From positions 16,795,666-16,859,665 of the forward strand of contig CM038919.1 in NCBI GenBank assembly GCA_021904315.1: 64,000 nucleotides of DNA, read 5' to 3'. The notes below the pieces were generated by a model. It saw only the letters and a program-made list of their open reading frames with translations, had not been told where the DNA came from and ran no database searches. Shown piece by piece: positions 34,411 to 47,762 of the stretch; within the stretch, counting starts at the first letter, position 1, and each line of letters starts with the position of its first letter. The DNA is from Sphagnum magellanicum (Eukaryota > Streptophyta > Sphagnopsida > Sphagnales > Sphagnaceae). The position numbers and the translations under genes were made by a program.

Positions 34411-35164
34411 ATACCATTTGCCTAATCAGCAAATGGTGTTGTTTCGCGATGACGATGATGTGCAGGAAGTGGCAACACGGTTAGCCATTTCCAGAACAAT
34501 GTTGACATAATGGTTCAAAACAAACCAAGAATCGAAAGTTGCACGAAGCCTTACGTTCGATCAATTCCCTCAGCAATGGGTGTGGAATCGGAAGTTGAAA
34601 CGATGGACATTGTGCAAGAGAGGCTTTGCCATTGGTCGCATGTATTATGCACACCCGACATCGGGTGAATGTTACTATTTGTGAATGTTGTTGAATCGCG
34701 TCAAAGGTGCCACATCCTACGAACATTTGCGGACAGTGGATGGCAAAGTGCACAACACATTCAAAGATGCATGCATTGCAATGGGTTTGCTTGCAGACGA
34801 CAATGAATGGGATCAAGCCTTGGAAGAAGCCGATGTTTGGGCCTCAGGACGATAGCTCCGTGACATGTTTGCTTCAATGTTGATGTTTTGTGAGGTCACG
34901 AATCCCAGACAACTATGGGATGCACATTGGGAGTTTTTGAGCGATGACATTGAAGCAATGACACATTGCGAGCGTGCTGATCCAACTGTTATCCTTCCTG
35001 AGGATGCGTTAAAGGATCGTGCATTGTATGAGATCGATCAAGTTCTCATGCGCAATGGACACTGCTTGGAAGATTTTCCAACGCTTCCCAAGTCTAATTA
35101 CATCCCTTCTGTTCATGGAGGAAACCGATTGGTCTAAGAAGAACTGGCTTATGATCAACATTCA
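34411..35164 (+). pseudogene. Helitron linker between Rep and helicase
   Basis: One frame runs from 34208 to 36450 without a shift but with stops at 34409, about 34508, 34681, 34853 and 35135. It includes YHLPNQQMVLF, RGFAIGRMYYAHPTSGECYY and FCEVTNPRQLWDAHWEFLSD, all standard plant Helitron segments. Confidence 0.9.
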
Positions 35165-36451
35165 TTGACCACAGATGCGGACAATGCAGAAGATAGGCTC
35201 AATGATGATCAACGCAACACATACGAAACTATTTTGAATGTCGTGACAAACAAAGAGGGCAAACTATTCTTTGTGTATGGCAATGGTGGAACCGGTAAAA
35301 CATTTGTTTGGACAACACTTCTATCCCATCTACGAGGGCAAGGCAAAATCGTGCTTGCAGTTGCCTCATCAGGAATTGCGTCTTTGTTACTTCCGAGCGG
35401 TAGAACCGCCCATTCAAGATTCAAGATTCCGATTAATCTGCACGATGAGTCAACTTGCAACATCACACAACATATGAAAGTGGCCGAATTGGTGCGTATA
35501 GTTGATCTAATCATTTGGGATGAGGCACCAATGATGCATCGCCAAGCTTTCGAAGCTGTTGATCACACCCTGTGTGATTTGATGCAATTGGATGACACAC
35601 AAGCAACCAGAAAAATCTTCGGTGGGAAAACCGTGGTCCTTGGTGGGGATTTTCGACAGATCTTGCCTGTTGTTCCCAAGGCGGGACGAGACGACATTGT
35701 CAGTGTTTCCTTGCCTTGATCGCATCTTTGGCAGCATGTTACAATTTTTCGTCTTCATATCAACATGCGAGTCATGGCAACCAATTCTGAAAAGCAACGA
35801 GAGTTTGCCAAATGGGTGTTGAATGTTGGAGACGGTAGTCTTCCCGCCATTGCAGGATAAGAAGGTGTCGATCCGGATTGGATCAAGATTCCATCCCATA
35901 TGAGGCTGCCAGCAAAAGATTGCAGTTTAAGCGGATTAATCCGAACCATCTATCTGGATCACCGGTGCCACTCTAGGGATGCCATGTATCTTATGCAATG
36001 CAACATTCTAGCCCCCAAAAATACTGACGTTGATGAAGTCAACAATGCAATTTTAGAATCGATATCTAAAGAATCGCACACGTACCTGAACGCAAATTCT
36101 TTGGCTCCAACAGAAGAAGGTGCAAGTGTTGCTGCAGGAGTTTCAGTGGATTCATTGTATCCAGTGGAATTTCTAAACACTTTGCAATTCAACGGTATCG
36201 CAAATCATGAGCTGCAACTCAAAGTGGGTGTGCCAATCCTTTTGTTGCGCAATCTCAATCAATCAATAGGATTGTGCAATGGTACGAAGTTGATTGTCAA
36301 AAGATTGGGTCAGCGTGTCATTGAAGCGGAGATCATCACAGGGAACAATGTCGGTAAACGTGTGTTCATACCTCGCATCATCATGTCCCCCTCCGGGACT
36401 GATTGGCCATTTGTTTTGCGTCGTCGTCAATTTCTAGTTCGAGTGGCATTT
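35165..36451 (+). pseudogene. Helitron PIF1-like helicase domain, 3' truncated
   Basis: This superfamily 1B DNA helicase domain unwinds the strand released in rolling-circle transposition. Visible motifs are Walker A GNGGTGKT (about 35282-35305), VASSGIASLLLPSGRTAHS (motif Ia), Walker B LIIWDEAPMMH near 35.51 kb and motif III GGDFRQILPVV near 35.65 kb. The later VGVPILLLRNLN and LCNGTKLIVKRLG segments lead into RRRQFLVRVAF. The usual motifs V/VI are absent because the foldback insertion begins there. In-frame stops are at 35717 (TGA) and 35858 (TAA). Confidence 0.95.
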
Positions 36452-37590
36452 GTGTGTCACACTGTGGCCCTTGCCATTTACATTAAAAAGAAGAATTATG
36501 GATATTCAAATATTCCACCATGCAAAAATCTAATCTTCCAAAAAATTAAAAAAAAAATAAAAATCCTTCAAGATATCATGACTCTATTATAACTAATCTC
36601 AAGTTTCAACACAAGCCAAAATATCATGTTTGAAAAATCCTCAAATAAAAATAGACCTATTGTTACCTAGGGGCCTATAAAACTCCCTTCAACTACTATA
36701 ACTCCATAATGAATCTAAACACAATAATATCCTTGCCTACCAAGGCAAGGCCAATAAATGCGGAAACATTGGCCTCAAAGGTTGCAAACTTGGCCTTGGC
36801 AAATTTGATGGTCTCCTTTCTTTTTCAACCTTGACTCCTTGTGTAAAGCCCTTGAGGCTGATTTCAGTGATTGCACCAAGAGGAATGCTTGATTTAAATT
36901 CAACCTTGGCCTTGACTCCTAGTGTAAAAGTGGGCCTAAAATAGTGTCAAGCTAGAGCAACTGAAGGGGCTTCAGTTGTCTCATTGATCAAACAACTCCC
37001 CCAATACCTTGCTTCACAAGTTTTAGAGATTATTATATTTATCTCTTAGCATCTTTGGTGGCTGGGATACTTATTCTGGGTTCACCTAAATAGACATTAT
37101 CTATTCACCCTCCTATTCAATTAGATGAGGTGCTTCCAAAGTTCAATTATTTTTTTCTGCAATGACCCAATTTGATTGGGCCATCAATCCAAAAAAAATG
37201 AAACTATGGAAGCTCCTCAAAAAATAGAAGGATCTATTTATGAAGTATAGAGTTCCTACTCCTTTGGCTCAGGTTATATAGGTGAAAGGAGGACAACATT
37301 TGCCAAAACATATGGGATAAAGTGAGGTGCTACTAGGAACTCTTTGGGGGAAAATGTTAGGAATTTGGGAACTCTTTGCTTTGACGCCCCCCCACCCCAC
37401 TCAGCTCATATTTTGGCTTGTGTTGAAACTTGAGATTAGTTATAAAGTCATGATATCTTGAAGGATTTTGATTTATTTTAGAGCATTTTATTTTTTGAAG
37501 ATTATGTTTTTTTGAATGGTGAAATATTTGAGTTTCCATAATTCTTCTGTTGCCTGCTTAAGATACCCTTTTTAATGTTGAGATCAATGA
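36452..37590. mobile_element. Foldback/TIR element, about 1.1 kb, inserted in the Helitron helicase
   Basis: The left arm (about 36452-36627) is the reverse complement of the right arm (about 37408-37590). Both contain TTTTGGCTTGTGTTGAAACT with TGAGATTAGTTAT, and CCATAATTCTTCT, in opposite senses. No transposase frame lies between them. The left edge coincides with the point where Helitron helicase sequence ends (after GAGTGGCATTT). Related sequence at 54594-54910 ends at the equivalent CACTGGGGCC ... GTGTGTCA terminus, which supports the boundary. The outer right end is worn, and I found no target duplication. Confidence 0.8.
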
Positions 37591-38399
37591 CCTTTTTTTT
37601 TGTGACAAAATTTGTGGCTGTTTTGACTAAAAAATTGGGGAACATTTTGGAATTAATTTTTTATGAAAAGTGTTAATTCGATTAATATTCCTATTTGGGG
37701 GGGAAAATTTGTCAATTTTCAGATGATGCAAAATTGAAAAAAACAGAGAAAAAAAACAAAAAAAAAAAAAAAAACCAGTTTGATATATTAATGTTTTCTT
37801 TTTCATTTATCTAACAAAGCATCAGTAGCAAGCATCTGAAAAGGGGTCTCACTTTAAGTGACAACATTTACTAAGGACATGTTCTAAACACTAAAAAATG
37901 CAAACGAAAAATGGGTACCAAATGAAAATCAAAGAGGGATTGGCTTGGTTAACTAGGTCAGTTTACAACACCATAGGTTCATCTTTTGATGTTCCCAATG
38001 TGTTCCCATCTTATTTTCAATGAGTGCAAATGAGTTCTCAATGCATTTCCCATTATTTTCTTCAAATTCCCAAGGTCTTTCTCAAGATGTTCCCAATATC
38101 ACCATCATTTATCCTATAACCTTTGCCCAAAGTTGGAACTCCCATTACCTTCATAGGCAGGCCTACTTGAAAGCACTTTTATAATTTTGGTTTGGGAGTA
38201 CAAACTTTTATTAGAAGGAATGTCTAAAGTTTCAAAAGTAAATTTGTGACCAAAGTGGCTCATTGAAAACCAAAAACAAACCACTTTGAAATTCACCTAC
38301 AACTAATTAATAGAACTAACAATAGGTAGGGTAAATAGGCTAATGAGCGAACATTTAACTTCTCAAAGAGCTTCGAATCTTTAGACATTGTTTCTTCGC
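37591..38399. other. Gene-free stretch with GTTCCCAAT-type motifs
   Basis: No gene. Between 37980 and 38105 the phrase TGTTCCCAATGTGTTCCC and variants recur; the complement (GGGAACACATTGGGAAC) recurs at about 27.79-27.87 kb. This is probably a dispersed drifted minisatellite. Confidence 0.4.
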
Positions 38400-38890
38400 C
38401 TCTCAAGTTCAAAATGTTATTTTAAAAATTTGTCTTGATGCACCCATGGTAGTTTAAGTTATTCAAAATAAACTAAATATGAAGAAGATATGATTGTCAA
38501 AAATAAGTATTAATTATGTTTAATTATTGGTCTAAAATATGATTTAAATTTCAACATATCTATTTTCTTTCTGGTTCTTTTGGAGCTAAAAGGGTAATGT
38601 AAAGGTTAGCTTGGTGCACCTATAATATTTAAATCACTCAAGGTGAACAAGAAAGAAGGAACATATAAGATCTACAAATAAAAAATCATTTAAAAAAATA
38701 CATTATGTGATTTTCACATGCTTTGACCTTCTTTTTTGTGTGCGTGTTGTTTGTTTGCCTTTGGTGTTGAAAGAGCTATTGTATAGCTTAACTTAGTGCT
38801 CCCATAATTCTTTACATCACTCCAAAGAAAACAAAAAAATCTAGAAATGTTCAAATATTAGCATGTTGCGATACTTTTGTATATATTTGC
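38400..38890. repeat. Three-copy degenerate tandem repeat, about 180-bp period
   Basis: A block of the form TGCACC...ATAATTT..AAATCACTC recurs near 38439, 38615 and 38797, spaced 176 and 182 bp, each followed by an A-rich stretch. Similarity is partial, so these are old copies. Confidence 0.5.
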
Positions 38891-41800
38891 TTCATAACTT
38901 TATGATCAATTCCTCAATTGTTTTGAGCTAATCCTCTCCTCCATCCTTTGTTCCATCCTCTCAACAAAGTTAATGTTCAATAATTCATATTAAAAACAAG
39001 TCCACCAATCATGTTGTATGTACTTTCTTATTTGTGTGCTTCATGATTTATTCTTCATGAATCACTCACTTTCCCATTTGTCTACTTCATGGCCAATTTT
39101 CTTTCTTGTCCTTCACACTATTGAAACCCTCGAGCAATGAAAACAAAAATTCTACCAAATTGTGTTGTAGGCATGCATTTTTTTTGTGTTCATGTTGTTG
39201 CCAACCCATAGTCTATCAAAGCATGTCATATTTCTACTTATTTGCCTCCTCCTTCATGACTAAGTTTTTCATTAATTTTGCATCTATCTACTTATTAGCT
39301 TTGTTTCTTGTCCCTTCCTTTTAATAGGGTTGAGGCTCACAAGTTGCTAACATGTACAAGTGTATTAAATTGTGCTCCTTTTTTATATGTTTAAATTGTG
39401 GTACACATACTTTTGCATATGTCTAGTACCAAATTATGTTGCATGTATTTTTCATATGTTGATTACAACAAGCACCAAACCAATGCACAAGTTAAATGTG
39501 GATCGTTTTATGATGCCTTGTAAAGCCCATACATATTTTGGTTCATCACCCCTTGGTTAAAGAAAATTATGTTTATTTTAATGTCAACAATAGGGCCTAA
39601 TGCAAACATTCTTTGCAATGTGTTGTCATCCAAATTCACTTTTTCAAATCTAGTTGAATAGTTATTGAGGATTGATTTTTCTTGAACCATTATGGATGGA
39701 ACTTTCAATTAATACCCCAAAAAAATTACTAATAAAAAAAATTGCACCTTTTAATTTTAATTTGTTCAACATTAATGGAAGTGTGACCTTGCAACATATT
39801 TTTATTAGTAACATTTCATGTTACAAATAATAATCTCATTTGCATATTTCATGTCCTTCTTCATTTTCATTTTGTATGTATTGTTAGACTTATGTGTAGG
39901 CTTATTTTTTATATGTTTAACAAAACTTTTGTGCACATTAAATTTTTTTTGGGTCAAAGTGTTTTTCATGTTGCGACATTCATTGATTACTTTCATATGT
40001 AAATGAAATGCCAAAAACCTTCAAGCAATGTGCATATGTCTATAACATACCACATGTGAAATCAAATCACAAATGTCATTAAAGAAGCTTAATTTAAGAC
40101 TTTGAAGGATAGGTTGAAAAACATGAAAAGTGGATTAAATGGTAGGAAATTAAAATGTGCTCGTTCATTGATAGTATGAAAGCATGTTGAGTTTAGGTAT
40201 TTTCCTACCAATCAAATGGTAGAAAGATACCTATTGTGCATGGTGGATCGTGGTTGTTAGTATAACAAACTCCAATTCAAACATACACATCTTAGAGGTT
40301 AAAGACACATAATTTATAGGTTCATACATAATTACATAATGGTAATTAATTAATATATAAAATTTTCAATCTTACTTCCAAATGAGGATCTTATGATTAC
40401 CAATGGGCATTAAAAAAAACATTTGCATGCATTTTACTATTATGTTTTTAAAAAATAAAACCTAAATAATTTGCCACTTTAGACTATGATTTATCCTTTT
40501 GATGCATAGTTAAAGACAACAATGAATGGACAAGTGAAGCTTTTAAAAACTTATGTGTCCATTTATCAACTCCCTACACTAACCATGACAACCCAAGAAT
40601 ACCCATTGTTGTACAATGTGCATTCACACCATCCACTATGTCACTATATCCACTATGTTTATCTCTATGTACACCTTAGGTTAAAGCAAAGATGTTGTAC
40701 TACTTTCATAGCCTTTGAAAACATCTATTTATTTCTATAATTTTGAAAGCATTTGAAAGCACACACCTTCAATATTCCCCTAAATAAAGCTCTCAATTAT
40801 GTTCAAATTGTTTGGCAATGATCATTATGGCATTTGACGTGTTTATAATGCATAAAGCTAGGTTAGGAAACCTTGCAAAATTCATAAGGATGGAAAGTGC
40901 ATGCTTTAGTATTCATTCATGTGGTGGGAAAAAATTGGTGGTTTGGATCAGATGTAGCAACCTCATGATGGCACCTCCTTTTGTTAAACACTCATAACAT
41001 TGCTTTGAATGCTCAAGATTACTTGTTTGCATCATAAAGGTGCCCATCACCCACACTTGGCCAATATTAGACTAAAAAACCCAAGTGGAAACATTATTAA
41101 ATTTTGGCACAATATGATGCATCATGTTTATATCCCGAAACACAAAAAAAAATGTAATAATTGTAGGGTAATTGCACAATGGACTTTTATGGAAGTTGTA
41201 ATGCTAGTTTTATTTGGGTTAGTCTCATATTGTTGTATATAGCTCAAATTCACTTGAGGAATTTAGCAAAAAATAGATGAAAAACTGAAACCAACTCTTT
41301 AAAAACTAATTATCAAAAAAACCAATGTTCACTAAATGGTGGACTTTACAATGTGAGGTACATCCAATGTCATAGTCAAAAACATAATTGTTATGAATTT
41401 TTTTCTATTAGTGGAGTTGGAGAACATGCCTACAACTTTGAACCACCACTCATTCAAATATTTTATCAATTAAGATGAGAAAATCAAGTACGATAAGGTC
41501 CTCGTTTTTTTTCTAACAATTTAAACAAAAACTTCATAATGACAAAAATTCTTAAAGTCCATAAACCTATTTAAATTAATGTTTTGAGAAAAAATCTTCT
41601 TTAAACATGTTTAATAAAGTGTATAACATGGTGGTATAGAATAAAAATGGAAAAAGATGATTCTTGGAAATTGCAAAAAATTAATTGAACTATTATGTGA
41701 TCTAACATGTCAACAATTTACAATTAGGGTAGCAACTTAGGTCTCCATCCTAACTTTTCACAACTTTTGACAAAATGCATGTGATGTTTACACTGACCCT

Positions 41801-44800
41801 AGTTCTTTTGAGCATGAGACTTAGTGTAATGAAAGTTCTTCAAGCATGATAGTTGTTGTGTAATGAGAGTTGTTGGATGTCAAACACAAGATGTTGCAAT
41901 CAAGATAGTGTAGGTACATGTGAAGGTATTGTAATCTATTGTTGGGATATAGTGCAACCTATAGGTTGTGAACAAGCATTTTGATTCTTGATACCTTAAT
42001 GTTTTTATGTTTGAAAGAAATTTTACAAAGCCTCATTTCCTTGTAAAATTTAGGTGTGTTGAAATGAAACAAATCCTTCTGCAACAAAACGGCAAATTTT
42101 TTTTATTGAATTCATATGGGTTTGCATAACAAATTATAGTTTAAATTCACATAAATGTTTTAGAGAAGGACAACATAAAATCAATACAAATCTAATTGAA
42201 ATTGCACAAATGCATTCAACCAAGATGTAATTTGCAATCTAAACTAAAAATGAAATTCCTATGATTGGTTGTAGGTGAAAAAACAAAATATGTGTAAGAT
42301 TGTTTAATATAATGAAACCTAATTTGCCACTCATGACTATAATCTCTTCTTACAGTGAACACTTCAAAACAATGTAAACTAGTTTGAAATATTGGAAATA
42401 AGGTCTATTGTCATTGCCACAATGGATTGTAATATATTTTTGTGGTGTGTAACTTGGGACAACAATGGGTGGAGCTGAAAATAGGTTTGTTGCCATCAAT
42501 TTTTGCATTAACCATGACACCTTCAAGAATGTTTACTCTTCACATCATACATGCATACCATCCATTCAATTTATCCTCATCTCTAGAATTATTGATTGAT
42601 CAAATCTTATAAATTAATATGAATTGGTGCAAAACACGTCAATAGGAACCATTTAAGCATTTGTAACCACTATTCAATACTCCATATTTCAAAGTAGTAA
42701 CTTAAATTGATATTGAAATTATTGGATTTACTTATATTGTAACATACATAATATATCAAGGAAAAATGTGAATAAATTCGAAATCAATCTAATGAATAAT
42801 AAAAAAAAAACATTATAAAAAAAATTGTAGTAAGTGTCTTAAGCAATTTTTAAGCAGAAAAACACTAGTTACAATTCTTCAAAAGATTTGAAAATGACAT
42901 GTTTGGAATTTTTAAATATAAACCTTAACATAATAATATTATGATTTTTTAGAATAATTTTTAAAATTTAAATATTATTTAAAAAATATTTTAAGAATAT
43001 TTCAAATTAAGTAATCACTTATGGGCACCATTTACTCATAATAACATGCTTGCACCCAATTAATATTGTATACCCAATGATTTGGAAGTAATGATTTCCT
43101 ATAAACTCAAATTTCATAAAGTTAAAATATGTTCAAAGAAAAATGGAGGGATTTTAAAGTCTAGAATGGAAATTAAGGTGTATAATCATTGTTGTGGTCA
43201 CCAACAACAACTACATTTGAAATATTTATTTGACATTTTTTATCACAATGTGTTCCTACGTAAATGAAAAAATAGTGGATAAAAATGTTTCCCAACCTAT
43301 GTCCAAGAAATAAGAACTAATTTTGAGTGCATTCACACTCATTAAAGCCACAACAATTGTAAGTAGTGTTTTGTTGTTCATGCTCTAATGTCAAAAAATA
43401 CTAATGTTGTAAATCTGTAACATGTTTAGATGACAACATTTTAAATATATTATGAAAACATGTAGAACAATCTATTTATGAAAGAAGGTTACTCTCCCAA
43501 ACCCTGACACCTCTTGTCAAACTCTTGGTACCATTGGAAAGCACTTGATGACTAGGGGTGCACCAAGTTAGTTTCATAATGTTTCAACCTACAGTTGGAA
43601 AACAATGGAATATTGAACATTTTTTCATTGGAAAATCATTTAATCAAAATTAATAACTATAAGGGAATTTGGGCATACTTATGGCATTATTGGAAAGCCA
43701 TCAATTAGTAGGATTTAATGAAGGTTATTTGGAAATTTTGAGACCTAAGGTATGGGAGGTATTTAATTTTGAGTACTATTTGTCATTGTAAATTCAATTA
43801 AATTACCTAAAAAATGGTTTTGGAAGGAAAAATTATATATTTGGGTAACCAATTCACACGTGGGCCAACAACACATGTTACACTAGTTTGAAATGAATAT
43901 GATGAATATATAGTACTCAAAATCTAAAACAATATAATAAATGCTTTTGGTGTTTTTCCCATTTAAAAAATGACTTGAAATGCTTTCAAATTGACATAAT
44001 CATGTATTATAATTATTCACAACTTTACAAAATAATACAATTTAACATTTTTTAATCATGAATATTTTTAGCCATTGTAAAAATTATGAATTTTTAATCT
44101 GTCACCTTTTGTAACCAATTTTAATTTGGCACATCATCTTGGCAAAAAAACCCATTACTTTTTAAATAATCACTTCAATGGGTAGGGTTGCTCCTCCTAT
44201 CCTATTTGCACCCTTCTATACATAGTTAATTCAATGAATAATACACAAGTTCTAGAAAAAAGCTAATATGAAACATAAACAACAAAAATCCTTTTATACA
44301 TGCTTTTAATAACATTACAAATTATGTTATGATCTTCATAGTGTTATATAATTGAATCAAAAATTCAATTGATGTATGCCTTCCTTAGGTGCCCTTAACT
44401 TGAAGCTAATTTTTCCTTATAGATTTCATCAATTTAAATTGCATTTTTTCACTTCTCCAAATTTCACAACATGAATGGGGTATATATACCATAGTACTTT
44501 TTTAGGTTCAACACTTTGGGGCCAAATAATTTTTTATTTTTCAAAATTGATTTTGTCAATAAAAATAATTTATGAAAATTTGGCAATATATATATATGCA
44601 ATTCTTTGTAGTTTTCTCTTCCTTGATGTTATTGTCCATGCATGTCCTTGTTGTTCATTGTATGGTTCTTTTGTCAATATTATCAACCCCAACTCAAGGT
44701 TACTACTATTTTCACCTTTTATTTCAACAATGGATTTAGTTGTTTCCACTTGATAAAATTGTATTTTTAACTCTTGTTAAATTTTTATTTCGACATCTAA

Positions 44801-45985
44801 GATTTATTTTTTCAATTTATATCTCTATAGCCCTTTTTTTTGTGACTCCCCTTTGCAAACCTTGTTCTTCAAGATCTACTCACAACTATTTCATTCAAAA
44901 CATCACATTTACAATCCTCAAACCTTAATCATTGTGAAGGGGAAAAAAATAAGCAATTCGATATGTAATTTATGTGCCGTAAAAAATTGACTTAGTTGGA
45001 AAAATTTTGGCATCCAAAAGTAGTAATTTCGTCAAAGTTTGGCATTTCAAGTAGACAATTTATATGTTTTTTGCAATTTTCATGTTTGTTTTTACTATGA
45101 ATGTTGCCCATGATGTATACATAAAGTTCTAGCTTATGACATAAGAGAGGGAACCATGATATTGAAAATGTATTATAATACAATTCAATCACTTTGCAAG
45201 CACACATAAAACATGCACATTTTGAAAATCAATATTCATTCCTAATCACAACTCGTGAAGCATTAAGGCAATGTTAAACATAGTTAAGACTAAGTTGCAA
45301 TTCTTTTTTATAAAAAGATCATTAAAAAAACATTGAATAATTTTTTTTGGTTTTGGGCAAAATGACCATTTGGTCCTTGGTTAAAGCAAACCCTTTGGTT
45401 CCTTTGAATGTGAATGTGTTTGTCTAGTCAACTCCCCTAAATTCATTATCTTGCTTACGGTTTTATTAACATCCTCATCATCTTTTTTTCAACTTTTAAA
45501 AATCCATTTTTCAAACCATTTTCTTCTTTCATGTAGTTATTATGTTCAACTTCCATTTGTCCACTTCTCGACCATTTTCATCAACTTCACCACCTTCAAC
45601 TTCCTCAAATCTATTTTAATAATATCTAGCCAAGGAATCATACAACCAAAATGAAACACATGACCACATGTCCTTGTATAGTGACCATTCATAATGAAGA
45701 ATTGAATACCTAGGGTACATAGATGGGACATTTAAAATTGAAAACTAATTATAAGTATCTTCTTCAAAAATTGTTGCATGGTAACATTTTGTGATGATAA
45801 TTAACCTACTCCCATTTTTTAATGTTCTTTTCAAGTCTTCATCAAACTACTAAAAAATTAGGAATGTAGCATTGGAATAGCCAAGTATCATTATCAATAA
45901 AATGCTACCACACAATAATGTTCTTGAACAAGATAAATTTTAAAAAGCACCTTTGTGCTAATTTACAATTTCAATGACTTCCCTT
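38891..45985. other. Long AT-rich gene-free stretch
   Basis: About 7 kb with no gene, RNA or mobile element I can recognise. Open frames are short, lack motifs and are rich in I, F, K, N and Y codons, as expected by chance in AT-rich DNA. Very old degraded repeats are likely but not nameable by eye. Confidence 0.5.
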
Positions 45986-47762
45986 AATTAGGACCTCATG
46001 AAAATCTTGCGTAAGCAACTTCCTTGATTTCCTCACAACATGTGCCAAGGTTGAGATAGATCAATTGGTTTTTAATCTTAAGCATTTTAAGCAAAGATTT
46101 TAGATGCACACATTCATAGAAATTGAAGAAAATCAATCGTTTAAGATTACCAACCTCCTTCAACAATGATTTTAAGTATGCACAATCAAAAAAAATCCAA
46201 GACCTTGACATTTTGAGTACTTTCACAATTATTTTGGCATGAGCTTGAATTCACAACTTTCATGAAAAATAATTATCTCCAATTTGAGTGTAAAGAACAT
46301 CCCACCATCATGTGTTGGACCAAGTCATTATCTAGAGTGAAAGTTTGTTTGCTTAAAAGACACCCTTGTGTTCCATTCCAGAGAGAATTCCTCCAACCCT
46401 TTCTACATGAATAAAGACGACTTGAAGGTCTTTCGTGCTATATAAATTGAAACATTGTATCTCTCATGACATCATGAACTTTTAGTGAATGGCATCCTTT
46501 TGTTTTGTCTAATTCAATAAATAAACATCATACCAATAGTCATAGATATAGATAATGTGTAAGATGCTTACCAAAAGTTTTTGTGAAAACATCCCCACAA
46601 TTCTTGGCACCAATTTTGGCATTCCACAAATTAATCAATTTTCCTACATCCACTAGTATACTTTTAGAGTATGTTGCAAAATATGCAAAACATGTATTCA
46701 ATCAAGGATCATCATTACTTGATATGTCATAGCTAAACTTGAGATGATTAAACAATTTGTCTAAATTTCAATGATTTGGGAACATGTGTGATTCCAATAA
46801 AAAGTCGATTGGAACTTCCATCGTTTATATATGCATGGTCTTCCAAACAAGTGATTCACAAATTGAACTTGAGAGCCTAATGAAATCCTTTACACTTTGT
46901 AAAGACTTGGGTGGATTTTTGTAGTTTAGTTGGAGGACATGGTATTGCCTATAATTTTTCCCCTACAAAGGGTGGGCATTTTGAAAAACTCTACAAGTTG
47001 TTTTGTTTTTCCAAAGTGCCCACCCTCCTTTTAAAAAAATTCCCATGATACCCAACAAGTATTTGTCAAGTCTCGTGAGAAAAACCTTCTAAAAATAAGA
47101 ATTCCACCTAGGTCTTTACACACAATAAAGCCTATGGCCGAGGGCTTTACCTTACCACTTAACAAGCAACACAAACACTTCCTTAAGATCATTAAGAACT
47201 ATTGACAATCCCCCGGGAAATGCATGCCCATGAAAGAACTTCCAATGGTTCTCTTTTGAAAGAGAACCACTAAAGTGACCCACTCCATTGGCCGTTGTGA
47301 CAAAACTCTCTCTCCCCAAACATCATTTACAACAAGAGCACCCACTTCCTTGAAACCTCTTTGTAATGCAATGTACAAAGGCTATCAACTCATTTAGAAC
47401 AAACACACAAAGTTCATAGGATGAAGATCCAACTATGTACAAAAACACTATCATACAGGAGTCTTGTGATCTTGGGAGTTTTGGCTCACCATGAGCTGAA
47501 TCATCACAACTCCTTCCAAATGTTGGCACACTTCATGACCATTGCGGGCATTTGAGAAAGAAGTGCCTTTCCTGTAACACCCATGCCCCAAACTCCACAA
47601 GACTGGTATTTGAGTGTCACTACTATTACAAATCATTGATCGTTGTAATCTCTTAACAAAATCCTCCAAACCAGAAGCAAACTTGGTGACATGTTGAACA
47701 TCCTTCAAATTATTGGGGACCTCATTCACTCTTTGCTCTCTTGGGCAGCATATTTCCCAGTG
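45986..47762 (-). pseudogene. NLR relic paralogous to the 23.4-kb NLR, 5' truncated
   Basis: Minus-strand pieces follow the order of the intact NLR. CPREQRVNEVPNNLKDVQHV (intact gene: CPREQRACEVTQKLTDVQRV) lies near 47.70-47.75 kb, then EDFVKRLQRSMI, and a ruined P-loop region where GMGGVGKT has become GHGCYRKGT. VSQNSQDHK comes next, GLPL-side pieces lie around 46.9-47.2 kb, and VHDVMRD near 46.46 kb. Leucine-rich repeats (LKSLLKEVGNLKRLIFF) lie at 46.0-46.23 kb. Stops and shifts break every section. Similarity stops just upstream of CPREQR, so the N-terminal signalling domain is missing. It is a dead copy from a duplication that kept orientation. Confidence 0.92.

Larger units (their letters stand above)
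31217..36451 (+). mobile_element. Decayed Helitron (rolling-circle transposon), 3' truncated
   Basis: The remains of one RepHel protein can be read from about 31.2 to 36.45 kb: N-terminal helitron-like domain (31.2-32.3 kb), Rep/HUH domain (32.7-34.3 kb), linker, and PIF1-type helicase (35.16-36.45 kb). At least six stops lie in the first third and seven in the last, with a frameshift near 32.76 kb. A solo LTR (33384-34202) interrupts it. The C-terminal helicase motifs are missing because a foldback element begins at 36452. I could not identify the 5' TC end or the 3' CTRR hairpin end. Confidence 0.92.
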
